DNA of 64,000 nt from Durusdinium trenchii (taxonomy: Eukaryota; Sar; Dinophyceae; Suessiales; Symbiodiniaceae), in NCBI GenBank assembly GCA_963970005.1, contig CAXAMN010006480.1:149748-213747 (forward strand), read 5' to 3'. Below are positions 1 to 9,700 of this stretch, one piece after another. Under the pieces are notes generated by a model. The model was not told the origin of the DNA and did not search any database. It saw only the letters and a list, made by a program, of their open reading frames with translations. Each line of letters begins with the position of its first letter. Position 1 is the first letter of the stretch. The position numbers and the translations under genes are program-made.

Positions 1-70
1 GAGTATTCCATTCAGGAAAACCCCAAAAAGCAAGGAAAGAAAAGGGGAGGGTAGGGGGAGGAGGGGGGCT

Positions 71-410
71 AAGGCTCCAACAGACTCCAATGAGCCTTGA
101 ACAGACTTTGGTCGCTGCGACCACGTACGGCTTGCCCGAAGGCTGCCACCTCTGACCGCTGCGGTCACGTAAAGGCATAAGCCAACTTGGAATTCCAAAG
201 ATGGGACAAAAATCATCGGACGTACGGCCTAGGCCACCTTCGCCCGCTGTGGGCACGTACGTTTCCAGAGCATGGGAAACAGCGACATACACCCGTCCAA
301 CGGGTCCACGGGAGGCACTCTGCGGGCTCATCCCGGGTTGGCACAGGGCCAAACACACTTGAGATATGGTGTACGGAACTGAATGCGGTGCCACACGCCG
401 GCCTAGGTTT
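71..410. repeat. Left copy of a diverged ~340-bp direct repeat
   Basis: This stretch matches 6,388-6,727 in the same orientation. Both copies open with CTAAGGCTCCAACAG, share GCGGTCACGTAAAGGCAT and GCCAACTTGGAATTCCAA, and end with CACACGCCGGCCTAGG. The best conserved core is at about 306-335 and 6,617-6,650 (GGTCCACGGGAGGCACTC, then GCGGGCTCATCCCG). Divergence is substantial, with an unmatched middle. Weak similarity may continue outward, because a run of CAAGGG followed by CACACACAC lies near 1,010 and again near 7,037. The pair could be terminal repeats of an old element whose coding strand is minus, or an unrelated segmental repeat. Confidence 0.75.
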
Positions 411-773
411 AAAAAACCTTAGGAAACGAGGTAAGTAAAAAACCTTAGGAAACGAGGCAAGTTAAAGTTAAAGTAGAGGTCGACGCTAGAAGTTGGAGGT
501 CAGCACCTAAGTTTGGAGGCCCAAGCGACAGCAAGCGGCAGCAAGCAGCAAGCAGCAGCTATGCCCACCCCAACTCTGCTGACTGGATAGGAAAGCATCC
601 AGCCAAGCAGAGTGGACGCGCCGGCCCTAAGGGCAGCCGGCAAGCCAACTACTAGAAAGGAACCGCAAATAGAAAGAGGCCATAGTGACAAAGTTAGAGG
701 CCTGCGCAATAGGTTAGAGGGCCCAAAGACACAAGACAGCGAAAAACACAAAACAAAACCGAAAAAACATCAA

Positions 774-975
774 GATTTGTGCGTATCATTCCTTTCAACT
801 ACAACAACGTGGTACACTGCAAGATTTGTGCGTTTCATTCCTTTCAACTGCAACAACAAGGTTTGTGCGTTTCATTCCTTTCAACTGCAACAACATGGTA
901 CACATCAAGATTAGTGCGTATCATTCCGTTCAACTGCAACAACATGGTACACTTCAAGATTTGTGAGTATCATCC
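774..975. repeat. Minisatellite, ~49-bp unit, about four and a half copies
   Basis: Units begin GATTTGTGCGTATCATTCC and contain TTTCAACTGCAACAAC followed by a TGGTACAC segment. Starts lie near 774, 823, 859, 909 and 958. The spacing is about 49 bp, except for one unit of about 36 bp that lacks the TGGTACAC part. It lies just inside the left direct repeat. The short open frames across it are repeat artefacts. Confidence 0.85.
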
Positions 976-1121
976 AGCAAACTTCAAAAGAAGCCCTATG
1001 ACTCCAAGGGTTACACACACACGCACACAAGCGCCGAGGGGAGGCACATTTTAAGCGCCGAGCCGGAAGGTTGGGTGAGACTAGGTGAACTGACGAAGCT
1101 CACGGTAAGTTTGATACGCGG

Positions 1122-1682
1122 TCAGAGGTAGTCGGAGTTGGCATATGGCATCATCATGTAAGCGGGAAGCAACAGTGTGAAGAGGTCGATAGGGGAAAGG
1201 AGTGGAGTTGCGGGGATACTCATTTGCGATCCCCAGAGGGCGAATCCGTCGGGAGTTGACGTAGTAGAGCACGAGGTCTTCAAGTGTACAGGTGTGTCTC
1301 CGGTGGACGGCAGGGCCATCCAAAATGCTGTGCGCTGTTGTCCCAAACGGGAGTAAATAATGTACTCCTTGGTTTCAAGTTGGCGGGTGTCCAGGGTCAC
1401 GGTGATGTAGTTGAGGGGTTGGTACACGAGCAGGCTGATGTCTAGTTCAAACCGAATGGTGGAGAGATTGGGAACTAGATCCAAGGATTCAAAAGGTTGA
1501 CGAACATCACGCCACGTAGTGGGTATCAATTGGGTCAGAGGTTCAGGAACACGAAGTCCGGGGGACGAGATCATCGCGGAAGAAGGAAAAGACGAGCGAA
1601 AAACGCAAACGTGAGGAGCCAATGGCTGCGGACAGAGAGAGAGAGAGAGAGAGAGAGAGAAGGAAAGGGAAACATGTATCAA
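1122..1682 (-). CDS. Hypothetical coding segment, minus strand
   Basis: An open minus-strand frame of 186 codons. The first ~35 residues are low-complexity (the GA microsatellite at 1,638-1,664 read as Ser/Leu) and are probably not coding. The remainder has ordinary composition, with alternating hydrophobic beta-like stretches (near FELDISLLVY and NYITVTLDTRQ) and no stop. I recognise no family. It belongs to the run of minus-strand coding-like frames between the two direct repeats. It could be a terminal exon of the same gene as the segments upstream on that strand, or chance. Confidence 0.25.
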   Translation of the reverse strand: MIHVSLSFSLSLSLSLCPQPLAPHVCVFRSSFPSSAMISSPGLRVPEPLTQLIPTTWRDVRQPFESLDLVPNLSTIRFELDISLLVYQPLNYITVTLDTRQLETKEYIIYSRLGQQRTAFWMALPSTGDTPVHLKTSCSTTSTPDGFALWGSQMSIPATPLLSPIDLFTLLLPAYMMMPYANSDYL

Positions 1683-1825
1683 GTGTCAAAGATGAAAACA
1701 AACCGTGTTGTAACCGAAGGAGCAGGACTCCGACGACGCTGTTTTCGGCGGGAAAGTGAGTTCTAATGTACAAGGGAAGCGCGTACGGCCTCAACCTGAA
1801 GATCTTGTTGGAGCCCAAGTGGTGG

Positions 1826-2278
1826 TCAGTCATGGGTTCCAGCCGAAGGTGGAAAAGGAGGAGCCAAGGTGTCCTGGGAATCTGTGGAGGAGGAAGTCAA
1901 AGACATAGATCCCGAGTCAGGTACGGGTAATCCTGTGCCGCTAACAACCGGGTCGATCGGGAGTTCTTGACCTGTGGGTGCAGAAGGAGCCGCGGAGGAA
2001 AGGTCAGGAGTGGGAGCGGGTTCTTCTCGGCGCAGTGCTTGATGGAGTTCGTCTTGGTACGTAGTGAGGGTGTGTACTACGCCTTCGATGAGTTGTCGTT
2101 GTTCCGGAACTGGGAGGCCCCTGAGTATTGGGGTCTGAGAGACATCAATCTGGGAGAAGTTCTGCCGGAGTGCCTCCAGCTGGTATTCCACGCGAAGGTG
2201 CTCCAAATTGTCGACAGCCTGACGTTTACGTCCTCTGGGATGATCTGCTGACATAATCGGGTTGTTTTCAGCGGCCAA
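1826..2278 (-). CDS. Hypothetical coding segment with coiled-coil-like N-terminal half
   Basis: A minus-strand frame of 150 codons. The N-terminal part has a basic patch (RGRKRQAVD) and then a charged, Leu-spaced helical stretch (near LEHLRVEYQLEALRQ). The C-terminal half is rich in Pro, Ser and Thr, as expected of a disordered tail. The frame immediately upstream on the minus strand (2,279-2,584 in another phase) ends in a similar helical segment, so one frameshift or short intron may join the two. No family is recognised. The helix-plus-disordered-tail design resembles the paralogous proteins at 4.2-6.4 kb in style, but I see no clear sequence identity. Confidence 0.3.
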   Translation of the reverse strand: MAAENNPIMSADHPRGRKRQAVDNLEHLRVEYQLEALRQNFSQIDVSQTPILRGLPVPEQRQLIEGVVHTLTTYQDELHQALRREEPAPTPDLSSAAPSAPTGQELPIDPVVSGTGLPVPDSGSMSLTSSSTDSQDTLAPPFPPSAGTHD

Positions 2279-2315
2279 TCATTGCTCCTCAAGACGAAGT
2301 GCATATTCGTAGTTC

Positions 2316-2804
2316 TCACAGGCCTCCCAAATGGGAAGGCTTTGAATGGCTGGCAATACCAGCTGCCAGCCCTGGGTGCCCCACACACGAAAATGCTGAG
2401 TATGACAATGAAGAAGGGTGGACATCAAGAAAATAACCTGATGCGGATTTGAAGTAAGGAATATCCTCGTGGTCCCAGCGAATGGTCTGATAGTGGAACC
2501 AGGATCGATAGAACCAGTGACGGGAGGGACCGCGTTGACGGTGTGCCCATTCCTCATGAGGTTTGGCGACAGGATAGGATCCATGAGTGCGGTTGTGGAC
2601 TTTGCTGAGCATAATCAATGTAATCCTCGTTGTATTGGTTTTCGACTCGAGGAAGTCCTGGGAGTAGGGTGGGATCCACTGCATGCGTATCAATCCAGGT
2701 GGTGGACCCTGGGGCCAGGTCAACCACGATGGGGGTGCCATCATGTCCAAGCGGGAGGGCGACAAATGCTGGAAAGCGCCATTTGTTCTGGGGTCAAAGG
2801 GCAA
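2316..2804 (-). CDS. Hypothetical coding segment, minus strand
   Basis: A 162-codon minus-strand frame. Trp and Pro are frequent, and there is a run of aromatic and charged residues near HWFYRSWFHYQTIRW. Toward its 3' end an overlapping frame (2,279-2,584) reads more like protein, which suggests a frameshift near 2,450. I recognise no domain. It is in the same orientation as the other segments between the direct repeats. Confidence 0.22.
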   Translation of the reverse strand: MPFDPRTNGAFQHLSPSRLDMMAPPSWLTWPQGPPPGLIRMQWIPPYSQDFLESKTNTTRITLIMLSKVHNRTHGSYPVAKPHEEWAHRQRGPSRHWFYRSWFHYQTIRWDHEDIPYFKSASGYFLDVHPSSLSYSAFSCVGHPGLAAGIASHSKPSHLGGL

Positions 2805-3102
2805 TCGTCTGTGGGTGCTTGAGTCGGAGACGAACTGTCCGAAGGGTTTTGGGCGTCATCGCTCGGAGCGTGGGTGTTCTCCATATCAGGCAGAGAGAAA
2901 TCGTAGCAAAGGGGCGAAAATCGCGTGTCTGAACCAAAGAGCTGCGGAAGGAAGAAGGTATCGAAAAGGAATGGAGTGAGGAACGAACAAGATGCAAATT
3001 ACCATAGGGAAAGTGAAAGTCGAGATTCTTTTTCGTCATCGCCTTTTCCTTTATCGGGAAGCGGAAGTAGTAGGGGATGAAACTGAGAGATGAATTATTG
3101 AA

Positions 3103-3480
3103 TTAAGGCTTAGCCTCAGGTAGTCGAAAAGGCATCGATGGGCGGGGAATGAAAAATGGTACCTGCTCCCCATTGAGTTTGACGAGAAATCCAACCAAAG
3201 GACGGGGTAGAGCCGGGGTAGGAGAACTCGAGGTGAGCGTAGTCGCGCGTGGAGAGATTGTGGAGGGAGTCAAACTGTAAGGAGAGGTCAACGTCGTCCG
3301 TAATGAAATGGGAGGCTCTGCCGGGCGACCTTTCTTCGGGAGATTGGTGGAGATGAGGATAGGTTCATCAGGGTCCCGAAGGTGGGAGGCCACGGAAGGA
3401 CGAGGTCGTCTGGTACATGTACTTGATGGCGTAGTCATTGAGCTCGTCGAAAGGAAGTCGAAAGGAGGACAGTGAGACAA
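3103..3480 (-). CDS. Hypothetical Ser/Thr/Pro-rich segment
   Basis: A 125-codon minus-strand frame, low in complexity (Thr, Ser, Pro, Arg). Its C-terminal ~30 residues look more structured (near LVGFLVKLNGEQVPFF). It is the next segment downstream, on the minus strand, of the frame at 3,498-3,941. The two may be one gene interrupted at 3,481-3,497. The function is unknown, and chance openness is possible given the composition. Confidence 0.22.
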   Translation of the reverse strand: MSHCPPFDFLSTSSMTTPSSTCTRRPRPSVASHLRDPDEPILISTNLPKKGRPAEPPISLRTTLTSPYSLTPSTISPRATTLTSSSPTPALPRPLVGFLVKLNGEQVPFFIPRPSMPFRLPEAKP

Positions 3481-3497
3481 GAGTTTGAGCCAAGAGA

Positions 3498-3941
3498 CTA
3501 TACGGACGGGAAAAAAAGGAACCCAAAGGACACTATAAACATCAGGAGAATGAATTGCAGTCGAAAAGTGAGAAGCAGCAGCGGTGTCTTTTCAGCCGAC
3601 AACGTACCGAGAAAAGTCGAGCCGGTGAAATGGCGACCATGAAGGTATGGAGGAGCATCATGAGGCAGCGAGTCGTTGAAGTTCAAGAAGCTCAGTGGTA
3701 TTGGCTGAAGTGGTGGCATGGGTAGAAGTATCGCCGGTGGCAATGTTGGGATTGGTGGATCTGGGACTGGAGGGCCGCTTGCAATCTCAGTCCCTGGTGG
3801 CAGATCGGTTGAAGGCAATGCGGTAGTGTCAACTTCATCACCACTGTAATCAACGTCATCATGCGATCTGGAGCTCCGTCCGGGTTCACGTCGTCGGCGG
3901 TGAGCTCGATGGGATTCCGGAGAGAAAGAAAGGGTAAACAA
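3498..3941 (-). CDS. Hypothetical segment: Arg/Ser-rich N-terminus, Pro-rich middle, hydrophobic C-terminus
   Basis: A 147-codon minus-strand frame. It opens with an Arg/Ser-rich segment (near HRRRREPGRSSRSHDD), runs into an acidic stretch and a proline-rich linker, and ends in a strongly hydrophobic segment of about 25 residues that could span a membrane. Arg/Ser-rich segments also end two of the three paralogous copies just upstream on this strand, so this may be a more diverged relative or a continuation of copy C. No family is recognised. Confidence 0.25.
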   Translation of the reverse strand: MFTLSFSPESHRAHRRRREPGRSSRSHDDVDYSGDEVDTTALPSTDLPPGTEIASGPPVPDPPIPTLPPAILLPMPPLQPIPLSFLNFNDSLPHDAPPYLHGRHFTGSTFLGTLSAEKTPLLLLTFRLQFILLMFIVSFGFLFFPSV

Positions 3942-4175
3942 TCCCAGGAAAAAATGTCGAAAAGCATGGCGATATGTAGAAGGAAATCATTGGTAGTAAT
4001 CAATAGAAGGTGGAAAGTGGCATCGATTAAATCAGAATGGCTGGAGCCCCAGGGCATCAAGTGCAAGCGGAAATCAAGCCGACAGTGAGAAAACAACGGT
4101 AAGAAGGATGCTAAGGTCAGTTTGCGGTCATCGTGCAGTAGGTTTTTTCCGAGCGAGAAAACGGGGTGAAACGGG

Positions 4176-4720
4176 CTAAGGACTGGTCGACCGAAGTCGA
4201 GATCGGGACCGAGAGCGAGCGGTCAGACGGGTTCGAGGTACAGTGCCAGGAGGAGGTGGTCCCGAAGATGGAGGTGCCCGGTTAAAGGTGTTGTGAGTCC
4301 TGGTAGTCAACGGTGAGGTCGGTGTAGAAGGTACTTCAGAACGATAGGAATGATGAGGTCGGCCTGCAAAGGCGGGGATGCCGTGAACGGTAGTAATCGA
4401 AGAGGTAGTGGGAAGAGGTAAACGCCAAAGTCCGTGCAACCCTGAAGTTCAGCTTCAAGTTGTTCTGGACTGCGGTGCACAAAATGTAAGAGACCCAGGA
4501 GCTCGTGGGTGTAGTGAATGGCGGTGTGATTGACCCGGAGTGCAAGTAGTAGTGTGTTGTCAAGACCTTCGAGTTGTGCGCGGAGGTGTGGATGGGTCAC
4601 CCGATCGAGAAGTGGAGTGGAGCGAAGAGCAAGAGGTTGGTGGAGAATAGTATGGATGTGGGCCAAGCAAGCATGTACATGAAGAAGTTCCCGATGTAGA
4701 ACTGCTTGTGCAACGACAGA
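4176..4720 (-). pseudogene. Copy C of an unrecognised paralogous protein family (frameshifted)
   Basis: Third of three related minus-strand copies. The N-terminal half reads from about 4,720 (AQAVLHRELLHVHA, then a region ending LLGLLHFVHRSPEQLEAEL) in one frame. The C-terminal half, with a proline-rich linker and an RSRSRSRLRS tail, is in another frame at 4,176-4,439, so a frameshift lies near 4,400-4,440. Shared positions with copies A and B: Ala-x-Ala-x-x-His-Arg-Glu; a Leu-rich helix; Pro-His-Leu or Pro-Arg-Leu followed by a GLD motif; and a Leu-x-Ala-Gln/Glu-Leu motif before the disordered tail. The function is unknown. Confidence 0.55.
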
Positions 4721-4949
4721 TATACCTGGAGTCGGAGCGAGGCCACAAGGCGGAGAGGGCGTGCCGGACGTGGCTTAAGGCAGGGTAGGATGATCGAATC
4801 GGCTCGGATCGGACGGATTGCTCAGAGCCAAGGAGGTAAGACAAAGAAATCAACCTGTGACATGATTGAAAGTGGAAGTGACTATAGAAGTGAGGAAGTG
4901 AGGATAAGTCAACTTTTTATGCGAACGCCGAGTGGAAGGTGTGTGAGAC

Positions 4950-5552
4950 CTATATGGTCGTGGAGGAGAGCGGGAGCGAAAGCGTGTCGTCCTCGTCAAT
5001 GTCGAAGCTTGATGTAGTACTGAAGGATATAGGAGGTGAGTGAGTGGTCGGAGTAGGAGGATGTGGTCCAGTGGTAGTTGTCGAAGTAGGCGTCGGAGGA
5101 ACCGGTAAGGGAGAGGATGGAGAAAGGATCAAACGTGGCAGGAGGGAGGAAGGAGAAGGAGGCGAAACTGGTGTATCCAAAGAGGTGGTCTGGTCGCGGA
5201 GCTGGGCAGTCAATCGAGTGTGTCCTCGGTCGAAGTGAGTTAGATGTAGTAAGCCCAAAGCGTCGAAAAGTTGGTCCGTGTAAACAAGAGTAGTGCAGGT
5301 GGCTCGTTTGATCTGATCAATACTGGCGTCCAGTCCGCGAAGGTAAGCAATAAGACGAGGGCAAGTGATGGTATCCGCGAGGGCAGGAGCCAATGTGTCC
5401 CAGGGTCCTCGTAGAATCGTGAAGATCAGCTGCAAAGAAGAGTGTATAGGAAAAAGTTCCCGATGTGGTACGGCGTGAGCTGCAACAGGTAGTCCTTCAA
5501 CTGGCGCAAGTCCTGGAGGAGGAGAGAGTGATGTCGAAGTCGAAGAAGACAT
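4950..5552 (-). CDS. Copy B of an unrecognised paralogous protein family (intact frame)
   Basis: An uninterrupted 200-codon minus-strand frame, the best preserved of the three copies. It starts with a Ser/Thr leader and then GLAPVEGLPVAAHAVPHREL, which is nearly identical in pattern to copy A (GLAPVEGIPMRAQAILHREI). A mainly helical region of about 100 residues follows, with a GLDAS motif and LTAQLRDQ. The tail is proline/threonine-rich and ends acidic (FDIDEDD), unlike the RS-rich tails of A and C. The sequence around the start codon (CATGGCGG on the plus strand) also matches copy A. I recognise no family. Possibilities include a structural protein of the enclosing element or an expanded host family. 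Confidence 0.5.
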   Translation of the reverse strand: MSSSTSTSLSPPPGLAPVEGLPVAAHAVPHRELFPIHSSLQLIFTILRGPWDTLAPALADTITCPRLIAYLRGLDASIDQIKRATCTTLVYTDQLFDALGLLHLTHFDRGHTRLTAQLRDQTTSLDTPVSPPSPSSLLPRLILSPSSPLPVPPTPTSTTTTGPHPPTPTTHSPPISFSTTSSFDIDEDDTLSLPLSSTTI

Positions 5553-5742
5553 GGCGGCGAAGCGGCGGCGAACGAAAGAGGATGAGGGTGTGGAGAATAA
5601 ACTGTGAGAGACAAGCTAGAGCCAAAGGGAGAAAACAAGTGAAAAGGAAAGGTGCAGTGCCAAGGTGTAAACATGTGAACCGAAAAAGAAAGAGAAACCG
5701 TAGCTTATTTTCAAGCGGTCCAGTCGAGGTGGAAGAGTGAAA

Positions 5743-6355
5743 CTAGGTGTCCCTCGGATTCGAGCGAGGACGAGATCGAGAACGGGAGCGATTCATAGTG
5801 GCTCGAATCTCCGCAGTGGAAAGGGGTCGGTTCGAAGTAGCAACGACAAATCCATGCGTAGGTCGTGAGGTGGAAGAGGTCCGAGTCGTCAGCATAGTGT
5901 CATCACCTGGAGTAAGACTGGTGGTAAGACTGGTAGGAGTCATTCGTCGCGTCGACTGAGATCCTGGAGCTGAAGGAAGACTGGGAGGAAGACGGGGGTC
6001 TCGGAAAGTAGTGCGTCCACGTAGTTCTGCGTCTAATTGAGCAGTGTCAAAGGTCAAAGCGTGGATCAGGCCAAAGGTGGTAAGTAACTCTTAACTCTTG
6101 AATGTAGTGAAGACCAGTGTGGATAGCCTGAGTCGCTTGGCGAATTGCGGAATCAAGTCCTCGAATTTGTACCTGAAGGTGTGGCGAGGTGACGCAGTCC
6201 AGGAAGGTGGGAGAGAGGATGGCGAGTCGAGTACGAAGGAGTGAGGTAGTGAGGGTCAAAAGGGCATGTACGTGAAGAATCTCACGATGTAGAATGGCTT
6301 GGGCCCTCATCGGTATGCCCTCCACTGGAGCGAGACCGGCAGGAGAAGGATTCAT
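5743..6355 (-). pseudogene. Copy A of an unrecognised paralogous protein family (one frameshift)
   Basis: First copy in minus-strand order. The likely start is the ATG at 6,353-6,355 (MNPSPAGLAPVEG). The first frame runs to about 6,050 and matches copy B through the GLDSAI and HTGLHYIQEL positions. The second frame (5,743-6,057) continues with LDAELRGRT and ends in RSRSRSRPRS, matching copy C's tail. The switch near 6,050-6,075 is either a frameshift or a short intron. It lies immediately inside the right-hand direct repeat. Confidence 0.55.
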
Positions 6356-6387
6356 GGCGGGAAAGAAGATCGGATCACCTAAGATAC

Positions 6388-6727
6388 TAAGGCTCCAACA
6401 GGTTCCAATGAACCTTAAACTGGCTTTGACCGCTATGGTCACCTTGTGCCCTGCCGAAATGGCTGGCTGCTTTGACCGCTGCGGTCACGTAAAGGCATGA
6501 GCCAACTTGGAATTCCAAGAATGAGACAAACATCCCACTTCTTGTGGCGTAAGCCATCTGCTGTCCGCTCCGGACACTTACATCTCCGGGCAGGGGAGAT
6601 AACGACAAACCCCCGTTCGACGGGTCCACGGGAGGCACTCTGCGGGCTCATCCCGCGTTGGCGCGAGGCCAAACACACTTAGGATAGGGTGTACTGAACT
6701 GAAAGCGGCGCCACACGCCGGCCTAGG
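6388..6727. repeat. Right copy of the diverged ~340-bp direct repeat
   Basis: Partner of 71-410, in the same orientation, with the shared blocks described for that entry. Open frames that run through it on the minus strand into copy A are probably untranslated leader. If the pair are terminal repeats, this would be the 5' one, because the enclosed coding-like sequence is on the minus strand. Confidence 0.75.
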
Positions 6728-9700
6728 GTTCCATTTCCTAAGAGAACCAGTAAGGACCATCGGGGCCTGGGGTCTGTAAGGGGAAGTGAGGCCAAAAGCG
6801 CAAGGTCGAAGGCGACGAACAGGTCGAAATGACGACGATCGCTCTTGTCTGCAGCAAGTGAGGTTCTAGGCTTAGCCTCATGCCATTCAGAAAAATCGGA
6901 AAAATCGCAGGTACGTTCGGATGATCAGTCCGAATATCCCACTCTGTGACCTAGCTTCGTTGAACTGGGTCAGTCACAGAGTGCCCAGTTCCCCTGCTGA
7001 AAAGAAAAACAATCCAACGGGATCCCTGTGATTACAAGGGGCACACACACATCCATCAACCGCACCGACCGATTGGCCAGCAAGCAAGCATAGTTCCACC
7101 TTTGATGTTGTATTGTCACCAGACAGTTTCATCACAGCCTGTTGCCTTTACAGTTGGCTTTTTTGCTCTTGTTTTTCAATCACTCAGCTCATTGAACTCA
7201 GCTTTGGCAAACCAAGTCTGATGCAGCATGGGTCCTAGCTGTCCCTGCAATTTGATGCAAAGCAGCAAGTCGCCAAAGGACGTGGAAAGGTGCCACTTAA
7301 TCTTTTTTAAGCCTACAAAGATGGTGGATTCTCCAAAGCACCAACTCGCTGCTGGTCCATCCATCAGTTGCTGCACCCACTTTACTTGAATCCCAAAAGG
7401 CTACAATTGATGCAAGAATTGCTATCACACGCAACAACATGTCTTGCATCATCAATCATCAACCAATCAACATGTTGAATCAGGTCTGTGTTGAGTTGGT
7501 TGCTGTTGGTGCTTGCCAAACAATGCTTGGATGGCCATTGCCTGTAGCATTTCAGCAAGAACATATCTCAAGTAAGGCGCTTCGTGGAACAAACCTATCC
7601 TAGACGCTATCCACGTGACCTTCATTAATTTGCTTGGTGGTGTTTGTCCAACTGTTCAGTCCTGAACAACGAATCATATGCTTTATATATTAAGTTTGGT
7701 GATGTTCCTCATGTTATTTTTTCAAGTGAACCTGCCTCAGAGACTATGACATTTCTATGTGTAAACAGGGCAGTTCTCTACAAACAGTAAGGTTCCAAAG
7801 AGGCCATTGTGCATGGATCGTTCAATCCCAGCTTGCTGCCAATTGTCCAGTATGCATGCACTACCAGAAATCATGACAGATGAAAGTGCTCCAGCAGAAT
7901 ATTGCAATGGTTGAGCGGGACTTGGGCTTGCACCTCAGAAAATTGATTCTGATTCTGCAGCCTGACCTTCTAGCATTTTAATGCAATTTTCTGCAGGCTA
8001 TGCAGCTGAAGCTCCATCTGTGAATTGACAAGGCGCTTAGTTCATCTAGGAATCGACCTTTTTACACATTTGAGGTCACTTAGTTTGTATAGTGTAATTC
8101 GGTCACAGGTTTTGCATGCAGCCACAGTAGCTTCCAGACGGACGTGCTTTCTGTTGACAGTGTGCGGGTGTGGTGGCCGGCAGTGCTCAACCATACGATC
8201 AAAAAAGCTCGCGCAAGCAACAAGTGTCGCAATAGACTTCCAAGCAACAAGTTGTTTTGGAGACTTCATGTTTTACGTTTGCTGGTCCCATAACTCCATC
8301 GCCAAGGCAGCTCAGGACTTCCGGCGGCGAGCAGCTGCGGAGGCCCTTGACACTTGAACATAGGAAGTTTGTTAAATTATGGTGCTGACGTTTGCGAAGG
8401 CTGGAGCCATTTTGGTCCGCACACTTTGCATGTGGCAACCTGAGGAGAAGAAGGAGAATTTGGCAACAAACCATATCAAAGACTCATACCAAATCACGCG
8501 CACGCACACACACACACACATTCCTTCCGAACTCACTTCTGCTTGAGTTCGATAGCTTGTTTGGTTTGGTCCACAGGCTTTTGTTCACACTTGCACTGGA
8601 TGATGTGCCCCTGGCGTTTGCTTCATCACAGATGGTCTATGCATTGGTTGGCCACTGAGTCACTGACCAAGTTTGGAGTGAATGTGTGCCGGTTGGCAGA
8701 AAACCACCTGACTCTTCGACAATGCCTTGGAGTCATATGTCAAGGTGTGGTTCTGGTGGATTGCTTGGCCATTTGTATGGCAGGAGGGTTTTGGGAATCA
8801 GACTAGAAGCGGTTGGTATGTCAAAATTGTATTGCTCTTTTGCTTTGCCTACAACTCATGACAAAACCCTGAGGTTTGTAACTATGAGAACGAATTCAGA
8901 ACATGTTCTGAAGAGTCAAGTATCCTAGGCAGGGGTACTCAATAACACCTGCAAGGTAAAGACCTGCCATTGACAGCTGACACTGCAGAATAGACATGGT
9001 CTCACACCCTGATCATCTTAGAATCTTGGAAGGAGTCGCAGTGGAAGCCCGTGACTGCATCATCAGGGCTTTTGTCCTAGCCCTGAAGACTGAAACAATC
9101 AGAAACGCTGGCTTTCCGCTTGGAAGCTGCAAGTCAACACAGTCGGCACTTGTTCCGCTTGGAAGCTCAGGTCTAAACACCATCGAACGTTGTTGGTTGA
9201 GTTTGCAGCCATGGTGTTCATCAAGCTTGCCCTCACCGAGGTGAGGCACTTTCATCGAATGATTTCCTTTGGAGTTGCGAATGCTATTGCCAGCGAATGC
9301 TCGTGCAGTGTGATGGGCACCAGGGTGAGAAAATGCTATTGCTGGTCCTGTTCAATGAGCAGCAATGGGGCGTTTTCGGTCCGTGTCTCAGACCAATATC
9401 AAGTGCATTTCGTTTCGTGTCTTTTTTGCACTGAGGCTTGGTCTCCAACCTTGGATCAATCATTTTGCGTTTGCTTTTCGCTCCCGTTGAGGACAATCCC
9501 CGCAACTCTGTCAACAGTAGTTTCTGAGCTTTGTGTTTGAGAAGACTCAGACATGATTCAGATATATACCCTTTTGCTGCCTTTCTCAAGGTCGGAACAT
9601 GGTTTATATGTTACCAAGTTGGCAAGGTGTGCAGATAGAGGAGTTTCGATACCTGAAGGCCCAGGTCAGGATTGTCAGGATTAAGTAGAACCATGTGGAG

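Noticed and set aside
1638..1664. Signal-peptide-like Ser/Leu run at the start of the 1,122-1,682 minus-strand frame.
   Set aside because: It is a GA microsatellite read in translation.
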